Below, in pieces: positions 7,522 to 16,704 of a stretch of 64,000 bases of DNA; the first letter of the stretch is position 1; every line of letters begins with the position of its first letter. The notes below the pieces were generated by a model that did not search any database, was not told where the DNA came from, and saw only the letters and a program-made list of their open reading frames with translations. Both the position numbers and the translations under genes were made by a program. The DNA is from DATKHR01 sp036557365 (GTDB lineage: Bacteria > Acidobacteriota > Vicinamibacteria > Vicinamibacterales > CAVVIG01), in the NCBI GenBank assembly GCA_036557365.1, contig DATBHR010000076.1, positions 31,428 to 95,427 on the forward strand, in the 5' to 3' direction.

Positions 7522-9263
7522 GCGTCGATCGTTTTCGCGATCGTCACGGCGCTCGCGGCGCCGAGAAGCAGGAGCACGCTTCCAACGATCGCGCTTCCGA
7601 GCAACAGTTCGCCGACGCCGAACAGCGTCGAGTAGATCAGTACGCAGCCGACGAGCGCATTGAAGACCTCGATCGGCAACGATCCCGAACGCTCCACGTG
7701 CACGCGGCTGGCAATCGGCGCCCAGCCCGGTCCCTGCGGTCGAACGCGCTGGTAAAAGGCCGTCAACGTCTCGTCCGACTCTGGTTTCGTCAGCCACGTC
7801 ACCACCAGCCACGCGATCGTCGTCAACGAAACCGTGACGAGCATGAGATACGCAAAGTCACGCGGCTGATCGCTGTCCCAGCCAACGATGATCTGCAGGT
7901 ACAGCGATACGAGAGCCGCGGCTGCCATCGCCGACACTTCGGACCAGGCGTTGATGCGCCACCAGAACCACCGCAACAACAGGACGGTGCCGGTCCCGGC
8001 GCCGGTGACGATCAACAGTTTCCACGCCTGTTCGATCGACGCCAGGTGCAGCGTCACGTAAATCGACGAGAGCATCAGCGCGACGGTGACGACCTGTGAG
8101 ACGACGACGTACTCGCGCTCGGTCGCGCGCGGGCGCATGAACCGGCGGTAGCAATCGTTGACCACGTACGACGCGCCCCAGTTCAGCTGCGTCCCAATCG
8201 TCGACATGTAGGCGGCCGCGAACGCCGCCAGCATGATGCCGCGCAGCGCGGGGGGAAACACCGCCGGATCCATCAGCGTGCGCACGTAACCCGACTCCTT
8301 GTCCGCGAGCGTCGGATAGAGCACGAGCGAGGCGAGCGCGGTGAGAATCCACGGCCACGGGCGCACCGCGTAGTGCGCGATATTGAACCACAGCGTGGCG
8401 AACAGTCCGTGTCGTTCGTTTCGCGCCGAGAAGATCCGCTGCGCGACGTAGCCGCCGCCGCCGGGCTCCGCACCTGGATACCAGCTCGCCCACCAGTTCA
8501 CGCCGAGATATACGAACAGCGTGATCGCCGGCATCCACGCCGAATCACGTCCCGGAAAGAACGCGAGGCGCGAACCTTGACCTGCCACCGCATCGAGCGC
8601 GCGCACTTTCGACTCGAGTTCCGCGAGGCCGCCCACAGCGCGCACGGCGTAGTAGGCGAGGGCCGTGACCATGCCCATCTTCAAGACGAACTGCACGAGG
8701 TCGGTGACGAGCACGCCCCAGAGACCGGCCAGCGTCGTGTAAAACGCCGTGAACGCGAGCATCGCGAGCAGGCACCAGAGCGCATGGCGCTCGTCGAGGC
8801 CCAGCGTCACTCGCAGGATCTTCATCATCGCCAGGTTCACCCAGCCGATGACGATGCAGTTGATGGGAATGCCGAGATAGAGCGCGCGAAACGCGCGAAG
8901 GAAGGCGGCCGCGGGCCCGCTGTACCTGAGTTCGGCAAATTCGACGTCGGTCATGACACCGGCACGCCGCCAGAGTCGTGCGTACACGAAGACGGTGAGC
9001 ATGCCGCTCGCCGCCATGTTCCACCACAGCCAGTTGCCGGCGATGCCGTTGCGCGCGACCATGCCCGTCACGACCAGCGGCGTGTCCGCGGCGAACGTCG
9101 TGGCAACCATCGACGTCCCCGCAAGCCACCACGGCACGTTGCGGCCGGACAGAAAGAATTCGCTCGTGCTGCCGCGGGCGCGCCGGGCGTAATAGAGACC
9201 AATCGCGAGATTGAGGAGGAAGTACCCGGCGATGACGACCCAGTCCGTGACGGTGAGCGTCAT
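7518..9263 (-). CDS. Sodium:solute symporter (SSS family), first copy
   Basis: This 581-residue integral membrane protein begins VTDWVVIAGYFLLNLAIGLYY and shows the SSS pattern of 13-14 hydrophobic segments with a FFLSGRNVPWWLAGTSMVAT region near the Na+ site. The long C-terminal part past residue 470 is also seen in larger SSS members. It is the last gene of a four-gene operon, 6 bp behind a serine hydrolase and in the same reading frame. Given the neighbouring kinase, NagB and MurQ, uptake of an amino sugar or a muropeptide-derived sugar is the likely role, but substrate cannot be read from sequence. Confidence 0.85.
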   Translation of the reverse strand: MTLTVTDWVVIAGYFLLNLAIGLYYARRARGSTSEFFLSGRNVPWWLAGTSMVATTFAADTPLVVTGMVARNGIAGNWLWWNMAASGMLTVFVYARLWRRAGVMTDVEFAELRYSGPAAAFLRAFRALYLGIPINCIVIGWVNLAMMKILRVTLGLDERHALWCLLAMLAFTAFYTTLAGLWGVLVTDLVQFVLKMGMVTALAYYAVRAVGGLAELESKVRALDAVAGQGSRLAFFPGRDSAWMPAITLFVYLGVNWWASWYPGAEPGGGGYVAQRIFSARNERHGLFATLWFNIAHYAVRPWPWILTALASLVLYPTLADKESGYVRTLMDPAVFPPALRGIMLAAFAAAYMSTIGTQLNWGASYVVNDCYRRFMRPRATEREYVVVSQVVTVALMLSSIYVTLHLASIEQAWKLLIVTGAGTGTVLLLRWFWWRINAWSEVSAMAAAALVSLYLQIIVGWDSDQPRDFAYLMLVTVSLTTIAWLVVTWLTKPESDETLTAFYQRVRPQGPGWAPIASRVHVERSGSLPIEVFNALVGCVLIYSTLFGVGELLLGSAIVGSVLLLLGAASAVTIAKTIDA

Positions 9264-9269
9264 GCCGTT

Positions 9270-10313
9270 TTAGACATCGGCCAGTGCGTCGTGGAAGTCG
9301 CGCCTGACAGTGCGCATCGCCTCGAGCGATCCGCCGCCGCACGCGCGATTCGTCAGCAGGACGTAGTAGCGATCGCGCGCGGGATCGATCCAGAGCGACG
9401 TCCCCGTGTAGCCGACGTGACCGAACGCCGACTGGGACATCCTCGTGCCGCACGATGAAGTGGGCAGCATCGTGTCCCAGCCGAGCGCGCGCGAGCTCCC
9501 AGGGACAATCGAGCGCTCAACGAAGCGCGGCGTCAGTGTCCAGAAACGCGCGGCGCCGTGATAAGCACCGCGGGCCGCACTGAGGACGACACGGGCGAAC
9601 GCACCAACGGCACCGGCCGTACCAAAGAGTCCGGCATGGCCGGCGACGCCGCCGAGGGCGTACGCGTAGTTGTCGTGGACTTCGCCGACCAGGATTCGCC
9701 CGCGTCGCGAATCTTCGTCCAGCGGCACCGTCGGCGCCGCCTGCTGTTTGCCATCGTGCGGCAACTCGTATGTCAGCGATGGATCGGGCGTCAGCTTCGC
9801 AAACTGATCGGCCAGCGATGCTTGTCCGCGATCTGCCGCGATGAAGCCGAAGAGGATGAACCCGAGATCGCTGTAGATCGATCGGCTGCGCGGAACGTAC
9901 TCGAGGCGCGTCATGCAGATGTCGTGCTCGAACTCGCGCCGGCTCTTCGGCGGCCGATCCACGAGACGGGCGGGCAAGCCCGACGCATGCTCGAGCAGGT
10001 CGGCAATCGTCACGCCCTGCCGATCCTTGCCCTGCCACTCAGCGATCGGGCTCGCAACCCGTTCCTGAAGGCTCAGCGCGCTCGCATACGCGAGGCTCAT
10101 CGCGATCGTCGTGGTCCCAATCGCTTTCGTCAGCGACGCGAGGTCATACGGTGTCTGATCGTTGACAGGCGTCCCGTCGTCGAAAGTGCGCGTGCCGACG
10201 ACAGCCGTCCAGAGCGCGTGAGAACTGTCTCCGCACTCGGCGACAGCTGAAGGAAAGACGCGCGCGCGTTGCGCATCTGCCAGCACCGCGCGCACCTGAT
10301 CGTGCGAAGCCAT
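9270..10313 (-). CDS. Serine hydrolase of the beta-lactamase/penicillin-binding fold
   Basis: The product (347 residues) shows the class C beta-lactamase/esterase motifs: SLTK at 60-63 (catalytic Ser and Lys), YSD at 147-149 in place of YxN, and HVGYTGTS near the C-terminus as the third motif. No signal peptide is visible. An in-frame TAG directly precedes the ATG, so no longer N-terminus is possible. It may therefore act in the cytoplasm. Homologues of this type occur in peptidoglycan recycling gene sets, which fits the flanking symporters, GHL10 hydrolase and MurQ. The substrate (peptide side chain, ester or amide) is unknown. Confidence 0.75.
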   Translation of the reverse strand: MASHDQVRAVLADAQRARVFPSAVAECGDSSHALWTAVVGTRTFDDGTPVNDQTPYDLASLTKAIGTTTIAMSLAYASALSLQERVASPIAEWQGKDRQGVTIADLLEHASGLPARLVDRPPKSRREFEHDICMTRLEYVPRSRSIYSDLGFILFGFIAADRGQASLADQFAKLTPDPSLTYELPHDGKQQAAPTVPLDEDSRRGRILVGEVHDNYAYALGGVAGHAGLFGTAGAVGAFARVVLSAARGAYHGAARFWTLTPRFVERSIVPGSSRALGWDTMLPTSSCGTRMSQSAFGHVGYTGTSLWIDPARDRYYVLLTNRACGGGSLEAMRTVRRDFHDALADV

Positions 10314-11762
10314 CTACGTGACGGGCAACTCGCGCGGCGACGGCCGCTGGAACCGGGCCACCGTCCAAGCCACCGTCACCGTCGTCGCGGCCCCGACGAA
10401 CACGTACCACGTGAACGCGATCGTCGTCCAACCCCACACGATCGTCATCACGACGAGGCCAGCCAGCATCCCGACGAATGCGGGCCCTTCTTCGACCGAC
10501 GGGGTGAGCGTCCCGAGCAGAAAAGCGCCGAGCACCGAACCCGACGCGTACGACAGGACGGCGAGGCCGGCGTCGAGTACCGAGCGCTGCATCCACTGCG
10601 CACCGATGGCGACGCCAATCTGCACGATTCCCCACAGAATCGTCCAGAGTCGCGACACCGACATGAGCGTCGGCTCATCCGCATCGGGCCGGACGTACTT
10701 GAGATAAAAGTCGTTCACCGTCGTGGCGGCCATCGCGTTCAACGACGGCGACAACGCCGCGGCCACGATCGCCGCGACGATGAAGCCGGCGGCGCCGTGC
10801 GAGAGGGCCGTCACGATGAACGTCGGCAGGAGTTCGTCGTTGCGGCCGATCGTCGGCGGCAGCGGGACGTGCTGGTAGTACGCAAAGAGCATGACGCCAA
10901 TCACGAGGAACAGGACGAACTGAGCAAATACGAGGACGCCGCTCAGAATCAGTCCTCGGGCGGCTTCTCGCGGCGACCGTGCTGCCAGCAGGCGCTGAAC
11001 GAGAAACTGGTCGGTGCCGTGCGTTGACAGCGTGAGCGCGAAGCCACCGATGACGCCTGCCCAGAACGTATATGGCAGCGACAGGTTCGTGTTGAAGTCG
11101 AACACGCGGAATTTCTGATGGGCGACGCCCACGCGAACGACCTCGCTCCAGCCGCCAGGGATGAGCGCAAGCAGCGACCCGAACACGACCGTGGCGCCAG
11201 CGATGTAAACGAACAGCTGAATCACGTCCGTCCAAATCACCGCGGACGCGCCACCACGAACGGTGTAGACGATCATCGCGATGCCGATGACGAGCACGGC
11301 GAATGTCACGGGTAGCTGGGTTACGACGGAAATGACCAGCGCTGTCGCGAAGAGGCGGACGCCATCGGCCAACGCTCGCGTCACGAGGAAAATCACCGCG
11401 GAGAGATTCTTCACCCGCGAGCCAAAGCGACGCTGGAGCAGCTCGTACGACGTCATCAACTCGCCGCGGAAATACGCCGGGATGAACAGCAGGCTGACGA
11501 CGATGCGGCCAACGACGTAACCGATGACCAGCTGGAGAAACGTCATGTCGCTCGCGTATGCCGTCGCCGGCACGCTGATGAACGTCAGCGTGCTCGTCTC
11601 CGTCGCAACAATCGTGAAGCAGATGGCCCACCACGGAATCGAGTGGCCCGTCAGGAAGTAGTCGCGCGTGGTCTTCTGGAAACGGGCGAAATACGAGCCG
11701 AAGGCCGTGATCGCGAGCAGATACCCGCCGATCACGACGTAGTCGACCCATGTCAGGACCAT
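10314..11762 (-). CDS. Sodium:solute symporter (SSS family), second copy
   Basis: The 482-residue protein starts MVLTWVDYVVIGGYLLAITAFG and carries the SSS hallmark DYFLTGHSIPWWAICFTIVATETSTLTFI in TM2, then about 12 further hydrophobic segments. It is shorter and clearly diverged from the symporter at 7518-9263. Its ATG follows the TAG of the GHL10 gene directly and in frame, and its own TAG is followed directly by the ATG of the serine hydrolase, so expression probably depends on termination-reinitiation coupling. Import of an amino sugar or a muropeptide fragment is inferred from context. Confidence 0.85.
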   Translation of the reverse strand: MVLTWVDYVVIGGYLLAITAFGSYFARFQKTTRDYFLTGHSIPWWAICFTIVATETSTLTFISVPATAYASDMTFLQLVIGYVVGRIVVSLLFIPAYFRGELMTSYELLQRRFGSRVKNLSAVIFLVTRALADGVRLFATALVISVVTQLPVTFAVLVIGIAMIVYTVRGGASAVIWTDVIQLFVYIAGATVVFGSLLALIPGGWSEVVRVGVAHQKFRVFDFNTNLSLPYTFWAGVIGGFALTLSTHGTDQFLVQRLLAARSPREAARGLILSGVLVFAQFVLFLVIGVMLFAYYQHVPLPPTIGRNDELLPTFIVTALSHGAAGFIVAAIVAAALSPSLNAMAATTVNDFYLKYVRPDADEPTLMSVSRLWTILWGIVQIGVAIGAQWMQRSVLDAGLAVLSYASGSVLGAFLLGTLTPSVEEGPAFVGMLAGLVVMTIVWGWTTIAFTWYVFVGAATTVTVAWTVARFQRPSPRELPVT

Positions 11763-13007
11763 CTAGGGCGTGAATGCCGCGCGTCCGATGCGGCCGAGAT
11801 AGTCGCGGCCGCGCGTCGGATCGACCAGGCTGTCGTAAGAGAAAAGGACGACGCCTTCGGCACCGAGTCGTCGAGCAGTCCTGACATTCGCGACAATTTG
11901 AGATGGCGAAAGGCGGTATGCACCGATGCCCGCCCAGACAGGACGGCTGCCAGCGACCTGCTTGGCGGTCGCGACCTGCGACGCAAACACATCCGCGTCG
12001 GTCGTGTAAGCCATGGGGCAGGCGACATCGACGAGATTGGCGGCGATCCAGCCGCGCCAGTCCTGAAAACGGCGGGTCACCGCGTCGCCGGGATCGGGCG
12101 TCACTGCCGCGCTGAGCATCGCCGCCGGCCTGACCTCGCGCACCGTGCGGCGCACTCGCGCGACAAGATCGGTCAACCGATCGGTCCGGAATGCGCGCCA
12201 TCGATCCGCGAACGACCGTGTGTACACGAGCGGATCGTTTGAGAGACCGCTGTCGTAGCGCTTCCGCTCCGAAGACGAGAGCGTCCCGCTGACCGTCCGT
12301 CGAAATCGATCGAGCGTGTCGCGGCCGTAGTCTGAATCCTCGTCCGGGTACCGGATGTAATCGAGATGCACACCGTCAACCGCATAGCGACTCGCGATGT
12401 CGCGAATGACGCCGACGGTGTAGTCAACCGATTCCGGCGACGCCGGCGAAAGATACAAGCCCTCGGCGTCACGCGTGCGCTTCTCGTGGCGTGAGAGGCG
12501 GGCCAGATACTCCGGCGAACTTGGGTTGAGGCGGCTGACTTCGTCAACCATGGTGCGCGGCACCATCACCCACTCGGGGTGACGATAGATGATGTGGTCG
12601 CGCGCCGCGGGCAGATCGAGTCCGGCCACGAGGTTGACGTTGATCCACGCGTGTACGCGCAGGCCGGCTTCGTGACCGAGAGAGATGGTCGCTTGCAGCG
12701 GATCGAATGAGCCGCGTGATGCAAGGGCAGGGGGCCGCGGTTCGAGAGAGTGGGCGTAGTAGGCGTCGCCGCGTCCGCGTATCTGGATGAGGAGCGTGTT
12801 GAATCCTGCCGCCTTCGCGGACGAGACCATCGCGCTCACCGCGTCCGACGAAGTCAATGAGGTGCGGACGACCCACAACGCGCGCACATCGTCGACTGAC
12901 TCCGCTCTGTGGCTTGCGGCGGCTACTCCGATCCGCGCTGCCGGCGGCTGAAACATCATCGCCGCAAAGATCGTCGCGACGACGGTGCGGACGACTCCAC
13001 CGAACAT
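11763..13007 (-). CDS. Exported GHL10-family (DUF187) glycosyl hydrolase-like protein
   Basis: The 414-residue product has an N-terminal signal (VVRTVVATIFAAMMF) and a TIM-barrel of the GHL10/DUF187 family. Characteristic stretches are ALWVVRTSLTSS, FNTLLIQIRGRGDAYY, VHAWINVNLVAG, VDGVHLDYIRYP and ACPMAYTTD. The family includes E. coli DigH, which cuts peptidoglycan glycan strands lacking stem peptides. The start at 13007 was chosen because the family homology begins soon after and the region further upstream is the divergent kinase gene. It heads the operon with two symporters and a serine hydrolase and is separated from the divergent kinase by 36 bp, so it may release sugars that the symporters import. 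Confidence 0.8.
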   Translation of the reverse strand: MFGGVVRTVVATIFAAMMFQPPAARIGVAAASHRAESVDDVRALWVVRTSLTSSDAVSAMVSSAKAAGFNTLLIQIRGRGDAYYAHSLEPRPPALASRGSFDPLQATISLGHEAGLRVHAWINVNLVAGLDLPAARDHIIYRHPEWVMVPRTMVDEVSRLNPSSPEYLARLSRHEKRTRDAEGLYLSPASPESVDYTVGVIRDIASRYAVDGVHLDYIRYPDEDSDYGRDTLDRFRRTVSGTLSSSERKRYDSGLSNDPLVYTRSFADRWRAFRTDRLTDLVARVRRTVREVRPAAMLSAAVTPDPGDAVTRRFQDWRGWIAANLVDVACPMAYTTDADVFASQVATAKQVAGSRPVWAGIGAYRLSPSQIVANVRTARRLGAEGVVLFSYDSLVDPTRGRDYLGRIGRAAFTP

Positions 13008-13043
13008 GAACGCCCGGAGAGTAACATAGAATTTGCATCTCAC

Positions 13044-13994
13044 ATGCACGTGCTGGGAATCGACGCGGGCGGAACGAAGAGCGTGTGTCTGCTTGCGGAC
13101 GCAGAGGGAACCGTCGTCGCAGAAGCGCGAGGACCTGGAGCCAATCTGCATGCGGCGGGCGAGTTGGCCGTCGAGAAAGTCCTGCACGAGCTCATGGAGT
13201 CCACGATTGGCGATCGCGAGACGATGCCGTCGGCCGTCTGCATCGGCATGGCTGGCGTCGATCGCGAAGACGAGGCGCAGACGGTCCGTGCGATTCTTCG
13301 GCGGCTCGGGCACCGAGCTCACGTCGTGGTCGTCAACGATGCGCTGATCGCGCTGGTGGCTGGCGCCGGTGACGCGCCCGGCGTGGTCATCATCGCCGGC
13401 ACCGGCTCCATCGTGTACGGCCGGAACGCAGACGGCGACGCAGCGCGCGCCGGCGGCTGGGGCCACATGATTGGCGACGAAGGCAGCGGCTACTGGATCG
13501 GCCGCGAGGCACTCGCCGCCGTAATGCGCGCCGCGGACGGCCGTGGGCCATCCACTCGGCTGACCGACGACATCCTTGCGCACTTCGGAGTGACCGACGT
13601 GTCGCGGCTGCCGAGAATCGTGTACGACCGCGATCAGCCGCGGACGGCGGTCGCTGCACTGGGTCCGCTCGTGCAGCAGGTGGGGGAGCAGGGCGACGCG
13701 GTCGCTGCGCGGATCCTCGAGAACGCTGCGGACGAGCTCGTCATGGCGGCGAGGTCTGTGACGAGCCGTCTCGAAATGCGGGGCGAGGCGTTCACCTTCT
13801 ACCTGGCCGGAGGCATCTTCCGCGTCGTGCCTTGGCTTTCAGACGAGCTGTCGAAGAAGCTGGCCGAAGTCGCTCCGCGCGGGCACGTTCGGTTGCTCGA
13901 CGCGGAGCCCGCGATCGGCGCGCTTCGCCTGGCGCTTGCAGAAGCGCGTGGCGGCGCCAGGGTCCCGCGCTACAAATCACAGCCGCAGTCGTGA
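13044..13994 (+). CDS. BadF/BadG-type sugar kinase (GlcNAc or MurNAc kinase-like)
   Basis: The 316-residue protein starts MHVLGIDAGGTKS, the phosphate-1 motif of the ASKHA kinase fold. It continues with GMAGVDRE, VVNDA, GVVIIAGTGSIVYGRN (adenosine/phosphate-2 region), GGWGHMIGDEGSGYWIG and FYLAGGIF. These are features of the BadF/BadG/BcrA/BcrD family members that phosphorylate N-acetylglucosamine or, in some bacteria, N-acetylmuramic acid. Its stop overlaps the GTG start of nagB. With NagB and MurQ next to it, a cytoplasmic kinase producing GlcNAc-6-P or MurNAc-6-P is the best reading. Confidence 0.82.
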   Translation: MHVLGIDAGGTKSVCLLADAEGTVVAEARGPGANLHAAGELAVEKVLHELMESTIGDRETMPSAVCIGMAGVDREDEAQTVRAILRRLGHRAHVVVVNDALIALVAGAGDAPGVVIIAGTGSIVYGRNADGDAARAGGWGHMIGDEGSGYWIGREALAAVMRAADGRGPSTRLTDDILAHFGVTDVSRLPRIVYDRDQPRTAVAALGPLVQQVGEQGDAVAARILENAADELVMAARSVTSRLEMRGEAFTFYLAGGIFRVVPWLSDELSKKLAEVAPRGHVRLLDAEPAIGALRLALAEARGGARVPRYKSQPQS

Positions 13995-14752
13995 CCGGCG
14001 TGCAGCGGGTTCGAATCTTTCCAACCGCGGATGCGTTGGGCGCGGCGCTCGCAGAAGTGGTCGCGAACGTCCTCGCGAAAACGCCGTCGTCAGTCCTCGG
14101 ACTGCCGACCGGACGTACGCCGATTCCTCTATATCGCCACCTGATCGATCTCCATCGTTTGGGCCGAATCGATTTCCGGCGCGCAACGACGTTCAACCTC
14201 GACGAATTCGTCGGACTCGGCCAGGGGGACGCGGGCAGTTACCGGACGTTCATGCGCAAGCACCTGTTCGACGCCGTTGGCCTTTCGCCGCGGAGAGCGC
14301 ACTTTCTCAACGGCCGTGCGAGAGATCTCGACAAGGAGTGCGAGCGCTACGAGCGCGCCATCCGTCGCGCGGGCGGCATCGACCTCCAGATCCTCGGCCT
14401 CGGAACGAACGGGCACATCGGTTTCAACGAACCGGCACGCGCGCTGTCGGCCCGCACGCATCGCGTCCAGCTTCGGACGGCGACGCGTCAGGCAAACGCC
14501 TCGTTGTTCGACCATCGATGGACGAGAGTTCCGCGAGAAGGCCTGTCGATGGGAATGTCGACGATTCTCGAGGCGCGCCGGATTGTGCTGATCGCGACGG
14601 GCGCGACGAAGGCTCGTGCCGTCGAGCGGATGATTCACGGTCCTGTGACGACGGGGATGCCTGCGTCATTTCTGCAGCTGCACCCGCACGCGGACGTCTG
14701 GGTCGATAGCGATGCGGCGGCCCGGTTGAAAGGCAGCGGCGGGATTCGTTGA
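13991..14752 (+). CDS. nagB: Glucosamine-6-phosphate deaminase
   Basis: The 253-residue product converts glucosamine-6-phosphate to fructose-6-phosphate and ammonia. It shows LGLPTGRTPIPLY (phosphate binding), FNLDEFVGL with the catalytic Asp, SYRTFMRKHLFD and LGLGTNGHIGFNEP. I start it at the GTG at 13991 because it overlaps the kinase stop (GTGA) and the homology begins a few residues later; longer in-frame extension into the kinase gene has no family features. No nagA (deacetylase) is in the window, so the full route from GlcNAc-6-P needs a gene elsewhere. The stop abuts the convergent murQ stop without a gap. Confidence 0.88.
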   Translation: MTGVQRVRIFPTADALGAALAEVVANVLAKTPSSVLGLPTGRTPIPLYRHLIDLHRLGRIDFRRATTFNLDEFVGLGQGDAGSYRTFMRKHLFDAVGLSPRRAHFLNGRARDLDKECERYERAIRRAGGIDLQILGLGTNGHIGFNEPARALSARTHRVQLRTATRQANASLFDHRWTRVPREGLSMGMSTILEARRIVLIATGATKARAVERMIHGPVTTGMPASFLQLHPHADVWVDSDAAARLKGSGGIR

Positions 14753-15697
14753 TCAGCCGACCTTGAGAACCGCTTTCAGCCGCGGTTCGACGTCCTCGCC
14801 GATCGCGTCCTTCACGAAATCGTGGGCGCGGCGCAGCCGCGAGAGCGACTGGCTGTAGGTCAAGCCGGACTTCTGCATCACGATCGCCGCCTTGACGTCC
14901 CAATGCGCGCGGCGCAGCAGCTTGTCCGCCTCGTCGTAGTCGATCCCCGTGACGATGGTGATGATTCGGCGCGCGCGATCCTTGAGCTTCTCGGACCCCA
15001 TCTGCACGTCCACCATCAGGTTGCCGTACGTCTTTCCGGTACGGATCATCGACGCGGTGGTGAGCATGTTCAGCACGATCTTCGTCGCCGTTCCGGCCTT
15101 CAGGCGCGTCGAGCCGGCAATCACCTCGGGGCCGACCGCCGGCGCAATCGTGAGATCCACGAACGTCTGCAGCTCCGTGCGCGGATCGCACGTGACGAAG
15201 ATGATCTTCGACTCGGCGCGCCGTGCCCGCGTGAGCGCGCCGCGGACGAATGGCGTCATGCCGCTGGCGGAGACGCCGATGACGACATCCTTCTTCGTCG
15301 GCCGAAGGCGATTGATCGAGCGCGCGCCTTCTTCGTAGTTGTCCTCGACGCCCTCGCGCGCCTGGAGAACGGCGCTCTGCCCGCCGGCCATGATTGCCTG
15401 CACCATCCGCGGATCCGTACCGAAGGTCGGCGGCATTTCGGCCGACTCGAGGACGCCGAGGCGGCCGCTCGTACCCGCGCCGACGAAGATGATGCGTCCG
15501 CCCTTGCGCAGGCGCTGGGTGATGATATCGACGCCGACGGCTATCCGTTCCTTCTCGCGCTGGACGGCCGCCAGCATCTTGCGATCTTCGTTGAGCATCC
15601 CATCGACGATATCGATGGCGTCGCGCTTGTCGATCGCAAGCGTATCCGGATTAATCTGCTCGGTGGGAAGCGTCTGCCACTTCGACTGGGAGGGCAT
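14753..15697 (-). CDS. murQ: N-acetylmuramic acid 6-phosphate etherase
   Basis: The 314-residue protein is of normal MurQ length and has the SIS fold with FVGAGTSGRLGVLESAEMPPTFG, IAGGQSA-like GGQSAVLQAREGVED, VIGVSASGMTPFV and GSTRLKAGTATKIVLNMLTT. It cleaves the lactyl ether of MurNAc-6-P, giving GlcNAc-6-P and D-lactate during cell-wall recycling. It converges on nagB with no spacer and diverges from xerD (82 bp apart). Its presence is the strongest evidence that the neighbouring symporters and kinase deal with MurNAc-containing substrates. Confidence 0.93.
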   Translation of the reverse strand: MPSQSKWQTLPTEQINPDTLAIDKRDAIDIVDGMLNEDRKMLAAVQREKERIAVGVDIITQRLRKGGRIIFVGAGTSGRLGVLESAEMPPTFGTDPRMVQAIMAGGQSAVLQAREGVEDNYEEGARSINRLRPTKKDVVIGVSASGMTPFVRGALTRARRAESKIIFVTCDPRTELQTFVDLTIAPAVGPEVIAGSTRLKAGTATKIVLNMLTTASMIRTGKTYGNLMVDVQMGSEKLKDRARRIITIVTGIDYDEADKLLRRAHWDVKAAIVMQKSGLTYSQSLSRLRRAHDFVKDAIGEDVEPRLKAVLKVG

Positions 15698-15779
15698 GTC
15701 GATCAGAGCCTCGAGAACAAGCCGCGAATACTATCATACCGTCGGCGCGCGACTGTCGCCGGCTGATGCCGTCATCGAA

Positions 15780-16655
15780 ATGATTGATGCCTACCTCGAT
15801 CACTTGAGACTCGAGCGCCGCCTATCCGACCATACGCTCGAGAGCTACGCTCGAGATCTCAACGCCCTGGCCGCGTACGCCGCCGGCCTCGAGCGTCCGA
15901 TCGAGACGCTTGCTCGTCCGGATCTCGAAGCGTTCGTCCGACAGCAGCGCGCAAACGGTCTGTCGGCTCGGTCCGTCGCCCGGCGCATCGCTGCCGTCCG
16001 CGGCTTCTACCATTTTCTGACAGTCGACCGGCGGATCGCACGAAATCCGGCCGACGACCTGCGTCCGCCCCGCGCGTTTCCGTCGCTGCCGAAGTTCCTG
16101 ACGATCGAAGAAGTGGACGCGTTGATCGCGCAACCGGACGTCACGACCGTACTGGGTCTGCGGGATCGCGCGATGATCGAACTCTTGTACGCCACGGGTC
16201 TGCGCGTTTCGGAACTGGTGGCGCTGCGTCCCGCGGATCTGCATCTCGACGAACAGTACCTCACGTGCATCGGGAAGGGCAGCAAGGAACGGGTCGTCCC
16301 GATCGGCGAAGAGGCGACGGCCTGGGTTCGCAAGTACCAGCAGAAGGGAAGACCCGAGATCCTCGCGCGGCGCACCTCGCCGCGGCTCTTCGTCAACGCG
16401 CGGGGCGGCGCGCTCAGCCGGATCGGTTTCTGGAAAATCCTGAAGGGCCACGGTCTCCGTGCCGGCGTGCCTCGATCGATCAGTCCGCACGTCGTGCGGC
16501 ATTCCTTCGCGACGCACCTGCTCGAACGCGGCGCGGATCTGCGCGCGATTCAGCTGATGCTCGGCCACGCCGATCTGTCCACGACGCAGATCTACACGCA
16601 TGTCCTCGAGGCGCGGCTGCGGTCGATTTACGAACGGTTGCATCCGCGCCCGTGA
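15780..16655 (+). CDS. xerD: Site-specific tyrosine recombinase XerD-like
   Basis: The 291-residue product has the SAM-like N-terminal DNA-binding domain (YLDHLRLERRLSDHTLESY) and a tyrosine recombinase catalytic domain with all key residues: Arg142 in TGLRVSEL, Lys in GKGSKER, HVVRHSF, LGHADLS and nucleophile Tyr272 in TTQIYTHV. Xer proteins resolve chromosome dimers at dif during division. Length and standalone chromosomal context fit XerD better than an integrase, and no phage or att features surround it. The ATG at 15780 gives the standard N-terminus; an upstream extension has no homology. Confidence 0.88.
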   Translation: MIDAYLDHLRLERRLSDHTLESYARDLNALAAYAAGLERPIETLARPDLEAFVRQQRANGLSARSVARRIAAVRGFYHFLTVDRRIARNPADDLRPPRAFPSLPKFLTIEEVDALIAQPDVTTVLGLRDRAMIELLYATGLRVSELVALRPADLHLDEQYLTCIGKGSKERVVPIGEEATAWVRKYQQKGRPEILARRTSPRLFVNARGGALSRIGFWKILKGHGLRAGVPRSISPHVVRHSFATHLLERGADLRAIQLMLGHADLSTTQIYTHVLEARLRSIYERLHPRP

Positions 16656-16704
16656 TAAACTTAACCGTTTTACCGGTCAGCCTTTTTCTGTGAAGGAGTA
16701 CGGC

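Noticed and set aside
14005..14025. tRNA T-loop-like string GGTTCGAATC
   Set aside because: It lies inside nagB codons, has no pairing T-stem, acceptor stem or anticodon arm around it.
15780..16655. Tyrosine recombinase as an integrase of a mobile element
   Set aside because: Length, motifs and housekeeping neighbours (metK, murQ) fit XerD; there are no att repeats, tRNA gene or phage genes nearby.
16656..16704. SAM riboswitch in front of metK
   Set aside because: Only 49 bp separate xerD and metK and no SAM-I, SAM-II or related core motif is visible.
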